A DNA stretch of 64,000 nt from Albugo candida (GCA_040437565.1 JBDOQK010000053.1:124001-188000), one strand, 5' to 3'. Counted from the first letter of the stretch, positions 44,122-56,874 are shown. The notes: generated from the sequence alone by a model not told the origin. Numbers and translations are program-made.

Positions 44122-45330
44122 TTTGAATGCATGTATGTCTAATTTCCTATCGCCGCTGCTTTCTCATGAAAAAGGGAGCAACTAATAAAACTCGAATAAT
44201 TTCTGACTAGTTTATCGATAGTAAAGAAACAATGAGCGTACAGAGCTGTGCAGAGAAATGACGTCTTAGCCAGAGCTCACACGAACGCTAAGCTAAAATA
44301 ATATTTGCATCCGAACGCGCTTCTGAGGCACAAATATGAGATAGGTCACCCATTGTATATCGCTGAAGACTCACGTAACGATTGCCGACTTGATCTTTGC
44401 TTCCGTGAATCACTTCTGTCTTTGCAAAATTGTACATTCAAGTGCAGCCATATCACGTGATATAGACAGAATCCCCAAATGTTTCTTATTCAGAAAACTT
44501 GAAGTTTTATCTTGTCGGACCACAAGCAGAAATAAAAATCGTTTTTCCTGCCTTCCAACAAGGGATCAGGATTGATCAGAGCAGATACCTGACTTCTTGA
44601 ATAACAGCACACGTTCCATGTTGCTCCACGTAAACTTCCGCGTTCCAGCATAGGATGTACGCTATCCAGCATTTTTTAAATAACGCCCGATTGTCCACAA
44701 GTGGTAAAACGAAGCTGAGAATCACAATCTTGGAGGGTACACTGACACGGTGGTGGTTTGCTGGTTCGCAATTACCTCACATAAGTAGAGGTACGACCAA
44801 ACTGAATTTCAAGTGTCGAATCGAATCAAATCAAATCCCAAGTAAATCGAATCAAATCCGAAATTATCACACAGCAGTGTCTCCGACGCATCGAAAACAA
44901 AGATAGTTCCATGTAACCATTCTCCAAGCACAATCGAACACACGTTGACCCACGCTTGTCCCCATGATTCCCGGTTGTTTATTTCGATACTGTTGTGTAT
45001 TTTCATCCAATGGATACTCTACCAGCAATAAAAAGCTTGCCGAGTGCACGCATACCGCGTGATGGGCTGTGAAAGACGCCATTTCTTATTCTTTGGCAAT
45101 ATTTGGTTGTGTCCGTTCCTATGGTTTCCCTTTGTGATCGTGACACAGAATTATGTACAGTACATGAAAGTGGTGATAGTGTGTAGATGGTGTGAGTGGG
45201 TGCACTTGATAAACGAAACGATTGTCAAATTCAATGCGTTTCTCCGTGTACTCATTGCAGCACAAATGCGTGCAAGAGTCCAATGTTCGTTCTAACCAGG
45301 CTACATTCCAATATTTCGCAATGAGAGGGT

Positions 45331-45800
45331 GACTTTGATTCTACTTACAAACATCCGAATGAAGAGAAGAGTACATCCTCACGATGTGCTCTATTCACGC
45401 AGAACCTCAGTTGATCTGGCGACGACGGAGAAATGGGAAGAATACCCTGTAAAAGATATTACATTTTTGAATGTACAGTGTTGCACGGAGGTGCCCACTT
45501 ATTACGTGCGTTACGTTAACTTGTCCGACTTTCAAACTTACCGTGTTCTAAAAGCAACCACGAGAGTATCCGGACATGCAAAAACATATTGGCTCTAACT
45601 GGTTACGTTCCCAAGCATTCGACATATGTATATACAAAAGAGCATTTAAGATTGAAAATTAAGCAAAGGGTATTCAAATTTAATATTGCAATGTATACTG
45701 TTCCTTTTTGTCCACAAAATCGATACCTCAATTGCGTTAACGACCAATTGCTTCAAAAAGTCGTCTTCATAGCTGACCCAAACTCGATAGCTTTTGGTTC
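45331..45800. other. Open but unassigned stretch
   Basis: Plus-strand frames at 45329-45598 and 45589-45825 overlap and have protein-like composition (TYYVRYVNLSDFQTYRVL; RLKIKQRVFKFNIAMYTVP), but no domain is recognised. They may be an eroded gene at the edge of unit D. Confidence 0.25.
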
Positions 45801-46390
45801 GCCGGTATGGATATTAACATTTTGATCCAACAGAAAAAGTACCCACCATTTGATTTTCTTCCCTGAACTAACAAAGAAAAGAGTACAGAAATCACACAAA
45901 CTAACCATCCGGTGAGGTCATTTAGTTGATCACACAGTCCTCGCTTGCGTTTGCGTACTAACTACACTTTGAGATCACATAGGTATCCCCATCTTTGATC
46001 TGTCGAAAGATCCGAAGCGATATTCTGGATTCTTCGTTATCAAGTTGGTGTGTGACGCTTTAATCAACATGAACCACCGTCAAATTCGGATACCGATTTG
46101 CAGGAGTCCATAAACGAGAGCATTTATAGTCGTTGAGGATCCTCTGTGATCTCCAAAGGGACGTCTAGGACCTCCATCTTTCTACCGTTATAGTTCCCAT
46201 TCTATACGATCTGTCCCAAATTCGGAATCCTGCATCAATAATACCCCCATGTTGATTTTCATGCAGACCGTTGAATTAGTTCCATGAGTCGACCTCCACA
46301 TAATTCTAAATCATCTTCGATGTCGAGAAGCAAGTCATACAACTACTCTTTATACTTTGGTTGGCTGTATTGAAGATCCATTCGAAAAGA
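45800..46390 (-). pseudogene. Decayed member E2 of the secreted pepsin-like family
   Basis: The minus strand near 45815-45900 encodes DFCTLFFVSSGKKIKWWVL, equivalent to GDICTLLLENSKMEGEWKLG of gene D. DNA upstream of it in gene sense (to about 46.39 kb) matches decayed member E1, for example at 46,135-46,180 against 23,740-23,790. No long frame remains. A lone array-like word GAGCTGGCAACTCGTG at about 46,918 lies where the upstream repeats would be. Confidence 0.5.
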
Positions 46391-48020
46391 TCAGAGCAGA
46401 GGGGGGACTTTCAAATCCGTGTCATGGTGCCCATGTGTTTGGATGAAGGCTGTGGAGATCAGTTTTACACGATGTGCGTTCGAAGAACTGGTCATGTGAT
46501 TGGACTGATCGTTATTTCTATAGAATCATTCTTGAATGATGATAACATGCTCGTTATTCCAACTACAATTCATCAAATACACAATACATGGAATCGCACC
46601 AATTACAACTAGCAGAGTATTGGCAGATTATTCACATTATTTACGTATGTGCATGGAAGTGTTTCAGGATTATTTCAAATCACAGGTTCTTTCTCACCTT
46701 CCTTTACTGTGCTCGTAGATGCGTCAGGTCGAGCCACGGCCAAGTCCTCGCCCGATACCTCTCCTCAGTAAGCTGGATTGATGGATAAACTGCCAAGAGG
46801 ATGAGGTGGAAAAAAAGTTGGATTTCAAGCAATTATCGACCCGGACCCGGCTGTAAATTTTTTGTGGAACCAAAAATTCATTGATCTGATACGATCTGAT
46901 CACGGTAATAATTTTGTGAGCTGGCAACTCGTGTATTCTATACTTCAATTTCCTGTTTTTTATGCTTTGTGTAATTAATCGTCCCACTTTGAATGTTACG
47001 CACTTCTGCGGTGATCAACATTCTGCTCCGATTGTTACATAAAAGAGATTCTTGTCAAAATTTGTGCGATTGATTCGAAAGAGCGTAACTTCACAACTGC
47101 TCTCAATACAATTTATTTTGTTCATCCGACAGAACGTTTACCGCTATTCGTTAATCTTCAACTGCTTGTGAAACCATCGTTAACTAAGACTTACTTTAAG
47201 ATTATATGTTCATAATCGAGACTTAGAGTTCGCTTTCAATGTGAGTTGCTTTGTACAAAACACTTCTCAGTTAGGCGTTAGATAATGTTGAGTGTGGACA
47301 CTTCCCAGTAACATTCGTTCGATAACACACCTTCGTGCAACACCTGTGCCGCGCCAACCACAAGCGATGCAAATTACCATCAAGGTTCGTTTGTGGCGCT
47401 TCTATATAATTACGCGCATCTTTCCTGATGTATACTTGTGCATTGCTAACGTTCTACTCCTCGTATCATTACTTTATCCTGAACCGTGTCGAACGCTCTC
47501 AGACTCTAACTGGACGAAAGGTAAATGGACGCGAAGCACATTAAATCCCCAGAAATAATATCTCCTAATCTCTGTAGCAAACATTTAATTTTGAAGGCGA
47601 GAATACCGTACGTGTTTCACTGTTCTTACTTATACCCCGTCAACATCGCTAACTCAAGTGTCTAATAGATCTTACACGTTAAAGAAGCTTTACAAGAAAA
47701 AGAAGGCATTCAAGTCAACCAGATCAGGTATTGCTGAAATACTCCCTCTCTTTATCAACCAGTGCTCATCCTTGCCGATAGATTGATTTATAGCGGAAGG
47801 CAACTGTACGTTGTTAGGAACATATTCACACAACCGTTTCTGATTGTTATAACAGATCAGATGATAAAACACTTCAAGATTACAATGTACTTGCCGGTGG
47901 TACCATCCATATGGTACTCCAGCTACGAGGCGGGCAGAAATTGCCTCAAAGCACAACATAACAAGAATCAGTTTCAGAATTACAATTATGATCGCAAGCT
48001 TGGCCGGCTCCAGTTCTTAC
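46391..48020. other. Transition stretch, nothing recognised
   Basis: It lies between the repeat-rich block and the housekeeping block. Apart from the array-like word at 46,918 I see no gene, RNA or repeat. A plus frame at 47292-47558 with a hydrophobic run (YLCIANVLLLVSLLY) is possible but unsupported. Confidence 0.4.
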
Positions 48021-49025
48021 TCACTGAATATTGGCGCTCTCTCCAAGTTGCTGTTGAATCAAGGGTTCCAATTGATTTTTCTCAGCCAGAATTTTGAGCA
48101 GTTGAACAACAAATGGAATGTAATTATGCTTTCGACGTGCGTTTTCCAATACCCATTGCTTCTGCTTGTATTCTTCCTGACGTATCAGATCTTGATACTG
48201 AGTGATCGCATTCGAATTCTCTGGTGAACAACCTTGTGCCTGTAGTTTCTCAATTTCGTGTTGGTACACTTCAGAGCGGTTACGAATGAGTGCCAGAAGA
48301 TTGAATCGAATCTCTGAGGAAGCATACTTTTCAATACGCTTTTGTATCGTTGGACATGCAATATCGAGCCAGGCCGTGTTGCTCGAATTAGATGTTGCAG
48401 GAATGTGTCCGATGGCAATGGGCTCTTCCTGCAAGCCATCCAACTCGTATACCATTCCATTTACAGGGACATACGCGATGAAGTGATATACTTCGTCATC
48501 ATCCTTTTCCTGCTTTCGCTCCTCCATCACGAAAGGGTCGGGTCTTGCAAATGAATTGTGTGCTTGTCGAATGAGCTCACTATTAGAGATAGCCAATCCT
48601 TTTAAATCCGGTGGGAAATCCTTCGTGAACGATTTAAATTCGCGTAATGTATCGCCAATATCCAATTCGGCTGCGTTCAATACGATTGATAAGATCGCTT
48701 GAGTCGCACACGCGTTACTGATAACTTGTTTGGCAAAGAATAGATTCTCTGGAGGCGAATTGTTCAGTGCTTGTGTGGATGCTGTCTCTGGCGGAACGGC
48801 AGCTTGCGATTGCTCCCATTTAAACAGGAAAATCAAACCATACACCGGACTCATCGATTCGAATTGATCTCGATCCAGCGAATACAGCTCTTCCATTTGC
48901 GCTCCCTTGACCCCAATATCCTTGATCAATGCTGTAAACACTCCTACACAATCACTCAGTCACAAAGCAATAGGTACGTCTGTATGTAGCGTACCAGGAT
49001 CCGATTCAATCGTGCACCAAGACAT
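48021..49025 (-). CDS. UCHL5: Ubiquitin C-terminal hydrolase UCH37/UCHL5
   Basis: Exon 1 (48995-49025) encodes MSWCTIESDPG and joins across a 51 nt intron (GTACGC..TGTAG) to exon 2 (48021-48943), giving 317 residues (human UCHL5 has 329). The start WCTIESDPGVF is the classic UCH37 N-terminus. The catalytic Cys lies in SNACATQAIL, the His in VYHFIAYVPVNG and the Asp in YELDGL, so the enzyme should be active. The C-terminal RKHNYIPFVVQLLKILAE is the ULD helix that binds the proteasome receptor RPN13 (or INO80G). The enzyme trims ubiquitin chains at the 26S proteasome. It is the first gene of the compact block. Confidence 0.95.
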
Positions 49026-49052
49026 ATTGTTCTCGGAAACTTGGTAGTGTTT

Positions 49053-49152
49053 NNNNNNNNNNNNNNNNNNNNNNNNNNNNNNNNNNNNNNNNNNNNNNNN
49101 NNNNNNNNNNNNNNNNNNNNNNNNNNNNNNNNNNNNNNNNNNNNNNNNNNNN
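49053..49152. other. Assembly gap (100 N) with repeated contig ends
   Basis: 27 nt (49026-49052 and 49153-49179, ATTGTTCTCGGAAACTTGGT onwards) repeat exactly on both sides, so probably nothing is missing. Confidence 0.9.
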
Positions 49153-49232
49153 ATTGTTCTCGGAAACTTGGTAGTGTTTGATAGCAAATCAGTTAAATAG
49201 TCGTGTTGTATACAAACTCATCGATTGGTAGA

Positions 49233-50880
49233 TTAACAACGAATCGCATTCAACTTCTTTTCAACCTGTGAGAATTGATCTCTTAATCGCATAAGCCGTT
49301 CGCGCCTTTTGAGCCGCGATTTCTGCGTCGATGAGAAATCGCATGACAATAACGCTAGATGGGTGGTCTCCTCTTGTATCTCCATGCAGATATCGATCCG
49401 CTTCTGCTTCAATGTCTCCAAATCGGCTTCTACCGCTTCCATTGAGTCACAGACCTCCGAGTTTTTTTCCGGCCGGCCTCGAACCTCTGAGCGCAATCGC
49501 TCAAATTCACAAAGAAAGGATTCATCGTTGAATGTGACTTCGCTGGACTGGCTTTCTTGCATGAAACTGAGTTTTGAAGCATCGCTAACGCCTTCCTCGT
49601 CTTCCTCAACGTTATCGAAAACGATATTTCTGGCGATTTTGGGTGTCGAGTACTCATTTTCATCGTCTTGGGATGGAATAGAAGGGTCTTTTTCTTGATC
49701 GTTGAAGCGAACTTGCTTTTCATAAGAATCTTCGGGGCATATGAGGCTTCTATCGTCCACTGAAAGGTTAGAAGTTTGTATTATTTTCTCTTCTGAAAAG
49801 GCCTCTTCAGTGCTTGGAGTTGTTGTTGCAACAGACTTTGAGTTTGATGGAATCGTATTGGAATTCGGCTCCGCCTGTCGACGGGATGATCTGTAGCTCG
49901 AATCGCTTTCGGATGAAGAAAAAGTAAACGGTTGATGGAGCAGTTTCCCACGTGCATCAATGGATCTCTCCAGATTTTGTATTGTTTGAGCAAATTGAAG
50001 CTGAATCTGGTAGACTTCCTGCAGCGTTTTACTGGCCTTCGAGTCGATAGTGTTGACGGGATGTGTTCGTTTCATAGAGCAAGAGCATATGGACGGCTTG
50101 GAGACAATGTCACAGGCGGAATTCTCCATTGGATGACGATCTTTTGAGCGATTACATGTGAAAAAGCCTTGCACGGAGAAATTTTCGGGCGGCACGAACG
50201 GCTGTTTTGACTCTATTGTAGCTCTCCATTGAGTGTTTGGTGGAGGAATGCGTTTGGCATCGAATTCCTCGAAATTTTGTATCTCTTTTTTTATGAGTTC
50301 TTTTTGTTGACGCAAAGACTCAATGGCTTTTTCGACTTTATAAAAGTGACTTTGCTGAGGTATTGGAGCTGTTTGAATTGGTCTTTTGATCCATGGAGCA
50401 TTTCGTTCGCTTTCCTGGAGCGCTCGAAGATGATCGAATTCAATTCTACGGCGTGTTTTTGCGACTTTTGCTAATTCATGTAAAATCTCGGAATTGTTTG
50501 GTGAGTATGTGGTTTCAGATTGCGGCAATTGGCGACGAGGAAGCGAAGCGGATGTAGTGTCAATGTTTGCAATTGNNNNNNNNNNNNNNNNNNNNNNNNN
50601 NNNNNNNNNNNNNNNNNNNNNNNNNNNNNNNNNNNNNNNNNNNNNNNNNNNNNNNNNNNNNNNNNNNNNNNNNNNGAAGATGATCGAATTCAATTCTACG
50701 GCGTGTTTTTGCGACTTTTGCTAATTCATGTAAAATCTCGGAATTGTTTGGTGAGTATGTGGTTTCAGATTGCGGCAATTGGCGACGAGGAAGCGAAGCG
50801 GATGTAGTGTCAATGTTTGCAATTGTATGATGCAATTGCATTTGAAGCGTACGGAGTTCTTGCATGTAAATTGACAGCAT
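49233..50880 (-). CDS. Coiled-coil protein of unknown function, about 465 aa (artificially split by a gap)
   Basis: Not recognised. The frame opens at 50880 (MLSIYMQELRTLQMQLHHT), runs into the 100 N gap, and continues on the other side. The 150 bp next to the gap are repeated, so the natural gene is 50826-50880 plus 49233-50575, in frame, 465 residues. Seen in it: a short coiled coil at the start, helical Lys/Glu-rich stretch VEKAIESLRQQKELIKKEIQ, a central Ser-rich region (FSSSESDSSYRSSRRQAEPN), an acidic stretch, and a C-terminal coiled coil (EADLETLKQKRIDICMEIQE to FSQVEKKLNAIR). A centrosomal or ciliary scaffold would fit this pattern, but that is a guess. Confidence 0.65.
50576..50675. 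other. Assembly gap (100 N) inside a gene, repeated ends
   Basis: About 150 bp are repeated on both sides (ending ..CAATGTTTGCAATTG at 50575 and at 50825). The gene frame is the same in both copies, consistent with two unmerged overlapping contigs. Confidence 0.9.
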
Positions 50881-51015
50881 GGAAACAAATGTCAGCTTTT
50901 CATTTTCTGTCTCTATTTCGCGCCAATTTGCTACACAATTGACTTAATTGAGTGTTGACTTTATGGAGATAATATCTCTACTAACTTATGAATGCAAATA
51001 CGATTATCAAAGGCG

Positions 51016-51758
51016 TTAGCGCTTCGCTTGAAATGGTTTCACGCCAAATTGAAGGAGTGTCATTGCTCCAGCGCCTATTGCACTTGCTAACACCATCGCT
51101 TTTGGACCGGCTACAATAAAAATAACAATTCGTAAGAAAATATCCATTTGAGCCATCCGACCAATGTACCTGTTGATTTATAAAACAATCCCGTCGCTGC
51201 CGACGCCAAAATCGGTGTCACCTGATCGTATTTGACAACTCGTTCGAGTTCGATCGTATCGGCCAATTGCTCAAAACCCTTATAAATGAGTGCTACACCA
51301 CACAAATGAGCACACATGCGTACTAGTCAGTAAGTACTCGTACCTAGACAACCTAGCGCGTTGCCGGCTTTCGAGCCGCGTAATGCTGCTTGATTCATGA
51401 CGCTATTCAATCGGATTTTGAACTTTGGACTGGGCGCTTTCCGAAGACCCTGTGCAGCGCCGTATAAGCCACCACCAAATATACCAGTGAAATAAGCAGA
51501 TCCACAGGATGTCTGCACTAGTTCCATGAATGGTCGACCTGCTTTATCATACTCCAAGTAATCAGCGCCATCATCGTCGAAACCTGCGACTCCGAAAACG
51601 GGAGCTACTGTGCCGATATCAATACTTCCAGAAGGAATGGACGGAAGTAAAGGAAACTCAAAGCCACCGAATCCCGAGGAACTTGAACTCTCATCGGAAC
51701 TGCTGTTCTCTGTATCTTGCCAGGAATGTTGCGAGTCCCACGAGCGATTATTGGACAT
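51016..51758 (-). CDS. TIM23: Mitochondrial import channel subunit TIM23
   Basis: Three exons (51344-51758, 51170-51292, 51016-51110) join across introns of 51 and 59 nt (GTACGAGT..GTGTAG, GTACATTG..TTGTAG) into 210 residues. The N-terminal half is a Ser/Asp-rich intermembrane-space region (DTENSSSDESSSSSGFGG). The Tim17/22/23 domain follows with four helices and the Gly-rich motifs CGSAYFTGIFGGGLYGAAQG and GSKAGNALGCLALIYKGFE, then TGLFYKSTAGPKAMVLASAI and GAGAMTLLQFG. TIM23 forms the presequence translocase of the inner membrane with TIM17. It ends 135 bp from the coiled-coil gene start, and its own start lies 126 bp from the 3' end of prohibitin-2. Confidence 0.92.
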
Positions 51759-51884
51759 CGGTTCTTCGATTCTTTATGTACAAACATGCAACCTTCCGTA
51801 CACATTCGGTTCGTACATGCGGTTCAATGCAAAACCGCGGTTAAATTCAAAACGTAAAGTTTTATTAACTGTTATCTTTTCGCC

Positions 51885-52936
51885 TTATGCTTTCGTGTCT
51901 GGAAGCATGTTTAGCAGCAGAGAATCGGAGCCCAAATAAACTTTGTTGGGAGATCGGGAGATTACACCGGCAATCTCTTTAGCAGCGTCAAGACGTCGAA
52001 GCTGGACAAAAGCTGGATTCTTTTTAATTGCTTCTCCGACCAATTCTGCAGATTTCGCAACACCTTGAGCGCGAATAACAGTACTTTTCTTCTCTTGAAG
52101 TGCTTTTTCAACAACGAAACGAGCTCGTTCGGCATCCTGTTGAGCTAATTTGTGCAGAGTCAATATCCCACCAATTTAATGCATTGTGCTATGCAACGTA
52201 CCGACTTGTTTGGCTTCGATAGCGGCCGTATATTCGGTCCCAAATGTGAGATGAATGATGGATACATCATCCAACATAATCGCGAATCGATCTGCTCGTT
52301 GACGCTGCACACAAAAATGAATACCTCTTCGCCAACTTTCGTCTCAAATATCGTACCAAATTCTCTGCTATCAATTTACTAACGTGCTCACGCTGAAAGA
52401 TCAATTCGGATGCTGTGAATTGTGCGACAACTTGTTTGGCGACTTCATTGACAATAGATGGAAGCACTTTTTCATCATAGTCTACAGACAAAACACAGTA
52501 ATTACACAAAATTGGGGAAAAAACAAAAAGTTGCATTCCGACCCAATCCCAAATTAGTGTAAATCCAGTGTAATCTCCCTCGATCAGGCTTCGACAAGAC
52601 TCGAATACTGATATTAATCATTTGCAAGTCTTTGGTTCCTGTAAGGGAAGCATACGTTCGTGGACGCGTACGAACATCAAAAATGATTGGTCGATTGAAC
52701 CACGGAACCAAAAAGTGAGTTCCTTGCTCCATAACTTTTTTCCCGACACCATCCAAACGGCTGTAAACAACCGCACGATGTCCTGGAGGAACGTTGTAAA
52801 CGCTTTGATACAAGCCGTACGCGGCGAGACCACCAAATGCTGCCACATTGAGTAGTACACCTGCAGGCCGCGCACTATTTGGAGGCATTTTCATAGTCTT
52901 CTTCATGTTTTCCATTGCTTGTCTTCCTTTCTCCAT
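51885..52936 (-). CDS. PHB2: Prohibitin-2
   Basis: Four exons (52543-52936, 52357-52481, 52202-52304, 51885-52144) join in frame into 293 residues; introns are 61, 52 and 57 nt. The first donor is GTCGGA, less usual than the GTACG seen elsewhere. The N-terminal membrane anchor ([20 protein letters not shown]) precedes the SPFH/band-7 domain with [36 protein letters not shown] and [22 protein letters not shown]-terminal coiled coil follows ([18 protein letters not shown]). These are prohibitin-2 marks. PHB1/PHB2 rings in the inner mitochondrial membrane hold m-AAA protease and support cristae. The start lies 199 bp from the divergent ribosomal gene. Confidence 0.94.
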
Positions 52937-53135
52937 GCTGGTGACTTGATTTCCAATCGTTTAGCTTTCGCGTCAAAGAAAAGGAGTACAGTGATACACG
53001 TTAATACAAGCGCTTTAGAATCCCTCTGCGTATTGGCTGTTTCGAGTATCCCTCGCCCTGATTGGCTGAAACAACTCCACTGGACCAAAAGCGTCATCAC
53101 ATTTTTTCTCGCGCAACTCTGCTTATCGATTTACA
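52937..53135. promoter_or_regulatory. Divergent promoter region, PHB2 and ribosomal uS4
   Basis: 199 bp between the two start codons. A pyrimidine stretch (TTTTTTCTCGCGCAACTCTG) lies just before the ribosomal start. No TATA box is evident. Confidence 0.5.
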
Positions 53136-53776
53136 ATGCCTAAAGTTTCTCATCTCACTAATTACCGTAAAACGTATCGTACACCAACACGAGTGTTTGA
53201 GAAGGCCCGTCTTGATCAAGAGTTGAAACTATTGGGCGAATACGGACTTCGCTGTAAACGTGAGATTTGGAGAGTCCAATACGCACTATCAAAGCTTCGT
53301 AAAGCTGCCCGTGAATTACTAACATTGGACGCTAAGGACCCAAAGCGTCTTTTCGAAGGTGCAGCTCTGCTTCGTCGACTTAAACGATATGGTCTTTTGA
53401 CAGAAGAGGAAAATGAATTGGATTTTGTATTGCGTTTAAATGTACAAAAGCTACTAGAGCGTCGCCTACAGACCAAAGTATTCAAACAAGGACTCGCGAA
53501 ATCCATCCACCACGCCCGTGTTCTGATCAAGCAGCGTCACATTCGTGTCGGCAAGCAATTAGTCGACGTTCCTTCCTTCATGGTCCGTTTGGATTCTGAA
53601 AAACTCATCGATTTCTCCGTCACATCGCCTTATGGCCAAGGCCGACCGGTGCGTACATTCAAACAACATTCTAACAGAACAACTTATCATTTCATATCTG
53701 TTAGGGACGTGTGGCTCGCCGTCGTGCAGCTCAAAAAGCCGCTGCAGGCGCAACCCAGGAAGAAGACGACGAATAA
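53136..53776 (+). CDS. RPS9: 40S ribosomal protein S9 (uS4)
   Basis: Exons 53136-53648 and 53705-53776 join across a 56 nt intron (GTGCGTAC..CTGTTAG) into 194 residues, the same length as human RPS9. It opens [20 protein letters not shown]. The S4 RNA-binding domain is at about residues 105-170 ([20 protein letters not shown]), and it ends with the conserved SPYGQGRP plus [13 protein letters not shown] and an acidic EEDDE tail from exon 2. uS4 binds 18S rRNA early in small-subunit assembly and lines the mRNA entry site. The stop lies 108 bp from the convergent VPS41 stop. Confidence 0.96.
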
Positions 53777-53884
53777 GCAGGAAATCCATTTAGCTCTTTG
53801 TATATTCAGTCGGTCAGTGCATCGGCTGTTCCAAATGATATAAAATTGAGCGAGAAAATCAAATTTTGCAGTTTGCTTTTTGGC

Positions 53885-56874
53885 TCACTTTGACACTGGA
53901 AATTGATAACAAAGAAGGCATCCGAGCGTTTGTTGCATGGCTCCAAGCTTCCACACTTTGAGATGCTCCTCCAGACACGACCAGTGGAAGCAGTGGCCGC
54001 ATTCGTACATGCAAAAGAACGTTTGTAGAGTCGATTTCCGTGCAGGCTCCGAGATCTGTGATCCCAACGCTGCCCGTAACACTTGACGACAGATCGCGCA
54101 GATCTGTTGGGTAGTTGTCACGTGACTGCCTCGTTTCCGTACACGAACTTGTTTACGCATCAGTTCCATTCGATCGACCTGAAAGCTTTTCAGACAGTGG
54201 CAGCAAAGGTCCAACTACATAAATTGTGTGAGATATTGAGACACAATTGAAGGGATTCTACGTCACCTGAAGCTTGTAAGTTGCAAGGATCTCAATGAGC
54301 GTTTGCTTGAGATGATCTAATTCCATATCGACTGGAATCTACGCACGATTTCGTCACTATTCTCCACAATCTCACCAGAGACTTACTTTTGTAAGAAGAA
54401 GAATTGGATCCACTTGATGCTTCGCTGCAGCTTCCAGCAAAAATTGCATCATTTCCGAGCTTGAAAGACTCAGCTCGATCAGATAGTCCCATAAGCGTGC
54501 ATCCTTTTGGCTCTATGTGAACATCGTCAGGCGCATACGTATCGCTGACAGTCGACATTTTTGACCTGCACAAATTGTATCGCTTGCTGCAAATCTTGCA
54601 ATTGCGTCAAAATGAGCTCCAAAGCTTTTCGTTCTTGTCCCATTCGACTCAATAGACAGATCATTGCTTCCCATAGTGGCGGTACATGTGTCTCACACAA
54701 TCGATAGACCTAACAATATTCACAATATTTCACAATTTTCTCAAAATTTTTCCAATTAATTTTACCTTTTCCAATGAAATGAAAAAATTGCCCCGAAGAA
54801 AAGTAAGCAGCGAATCCGGTGCATATTTAACGTATAATGCGACTTGCATGTCATGTATTTGCGTATATCTCTCACAATTGTAAACAGAGCTCTGTTCCAT
54901 CCACAATTGATGCAAATATTCCAATAAAATTTTCTCCTGTGGTTCCAATTGTTTGGCTGTTTGAACGATCGGGAAATGTTCCAATTGTGTCACAAACAGC
55001 TTCACAGCGAGCGATGTGTCCAACTGAACGAGATTTGCTACTTTTGTATCCACGAGCGCCCATAATTGATGCTCGCTAATGAGCTTGAACACGTGCTCTT
55101 TGCTGAAACATAAAGTTCCCTACAGTAAAAATGTTGAGCAATGGCTTCAATTCCACATTTTCGACATACCTGTGTGAGATAAATGCGAAGCGCTTGGTCA
55201 TATTGGCCAGTAGACGAATATAATTCCGCCAACGGTTCCAAAATGCACGCTGTCTCCATACTGATGGCATCCGTATCGACTTCCAAAATACGACGCTGAC
55301 GGACCACAGCTTCCAACTCGCGAATCCATCGAAACGCATCATACAATGGCTCTTCTCGTTCCTGGAAATAAGGCGATTCCGAATCGTTTTCTTCCTTCAC
55401 ACGTTCGTATTTGGGCTTTGGCCATTTTCGTAACACTTGCACCAATTTTTCCGGATCATTTTCGAGGAAATGACGAAGAATCATTTCATATTGAGCGTTT
55501 GGAAGTCTTTCGTTCGTAAGAGTGGGAACGTATTTCGCAATGGCACTCAATTGATTTCGTTGAGCGAATATGTAGACATATTTCTCCCAAAGCGCATTAA
55601 ATTCCTTCCCATGAAATAATCGATTTATTTCGTCGGCTGCTTCTTGAAACTTTTCTTGCGTTATCAGTGCGCTGAGGTACAATTCCAACACATTTGCATA
55701 TGAATATGCAAAGTCCTTTAGAGCGTTAGGATCCTCGAGCGCCACATACACCGCTTTCCGAAAGTGTTTTCGATCCAACGCCCATTGAACTCGGTCTTTG
55801 ATTCCTCGTACACGACAAAGAATGACATCTTTTGGGGTGCACAAATACGTGACACATCCTAAAGCCGCTTCATACGCTGAAGCGATTCGTTCTTCCTGTT
55901 GTGTATCGTCCGAATGATCAAATTGCCCCTGGCAATTTCGTTTATTGGAAGTTGAAATTGTGTATCGTAAACTGCTCATTTTATAGTCTGAAGCACGCAG
56001 ACGAACGTGTCCTCGCAATGGAAGTCGTACGGAAGAAATAGACATTCCGTCGATTCCGATAATATGCATTTCGGGAAGAGGATAGTCCGTTTCCAATGTA
56101 TCGGGTTGCTTTTCTCGTGGAGGACGATAGCCCAAAACGCATAGAAATTCCTTATTCCAAGCCGAAATGCCAGCGATGAAGTAATTGAGTGAGATAACTG
56201 CAGTCACTTTACCGACCGATTTCGAGCCGTACGCTCCGGAGCATTTTCTCTGTTGATTGTCGGTGGAGGATTTCGCGCCTGAAATCGCTCCGGAGTGCGA
56301 TTGTGTGAGATCCAACGAAATAATTTTTATTGTATGAGCCCACGCTACAATTAATTGATGATCCGAGAGCCAAATTAATTGACAGCGACTTAATTCCAAT
56401 GGAGGACAGAGTTGTGGGCGCTCTACAAAGGTAATTGGCTGCTCTTGATCGACATTGTACACTTTGACACCCCAATCGTTGGCCCATGCGACCAAATTGT
56501 GTTTCCATTGAATGCATTGAATCGGTCCTTCGCCTTCGTGAATCGTCAGTTCTTTGTCCAATATCCATCCTTTACGATTGATTGAGAATTGGCCTGTGAG
56601 GCCACCACACGCGAAAATGCGTTCACGACGAAAGGAATATTTTTCTTGGAATCGGACGCAATATATTGCATTGTAATAATTATAAATATTAATTTCTCCA
56701 ATATTTGAGGATTTTGATGAAGATTGGCTTGAGGCGGTAGAGAAAGAAGAAAAGAGGGTATAAATAGCTACAGTGCCATCGTCCGAGCATGATGCGATGT
56801 GCTGTAGATGTACATATGCATTCAGACAATGTATCGGTGATTACAGGTAGTATTAAATACCTGGCCGGTCTCAT
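53885..56874 (-). CDS. VPS41: HOPS complex subunit VPS41, 5' end lost in gap
   Basis: Eight exons: 56861-56874 (cut by gap), 55170-56801, 54766-55119, 54566-54709, 54387-54512, 54267-54338 and 53885-54214, with introns of 48-59 nt (seven seen, plus an N-terminal exon in the gap). WD-repeat region: ETGQ|HIASCSDDGTVAIYT, FACGGLTGQFSINRKGW, VAWANDWGVKVYNVD. Next comes a clathrin heavy-chain-repeat solenoid (VQWALDRKHFRKAVYVALED to SQKDARLWDYLIELSLSSSE, DPILLLTKIPVDMELDHLKQ). A RING-H2-like end closes it: CCHC-x..CAICRQVL, CMYECGHCFHWSCLEEH, GCLLC. VPS41 tethers late endosomes and AP-3 vesicles to the vacuole within HOPS. At least 60 N-terminal residues lie in or beyond the gap. Confidence 0.93.

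Larger units (their letters stand above)
42300..45330. repeat. Segmental unit, copy D (inverted)
   Basis: Reverse orientation relative to A-C. It runs from the upstream repeat array (42.34-42.86 kb) through secreted gene D to flanking DNA. This flank matches the reverse complement of 4.5-5.6 kb; for example AGACGCCATTTCTTATTCTT and the GACGTCTTAGCCAGAGCTCA block near 44265 match the region around 5470-5520. Confidence 0.65.

Noticed and set aside
44809-44870. AATCGAATCAAATC repeats considered as telomeric or satellite DNA
   Set aside because: Only a few imperfect copies over about 50 bp, with no extended array.
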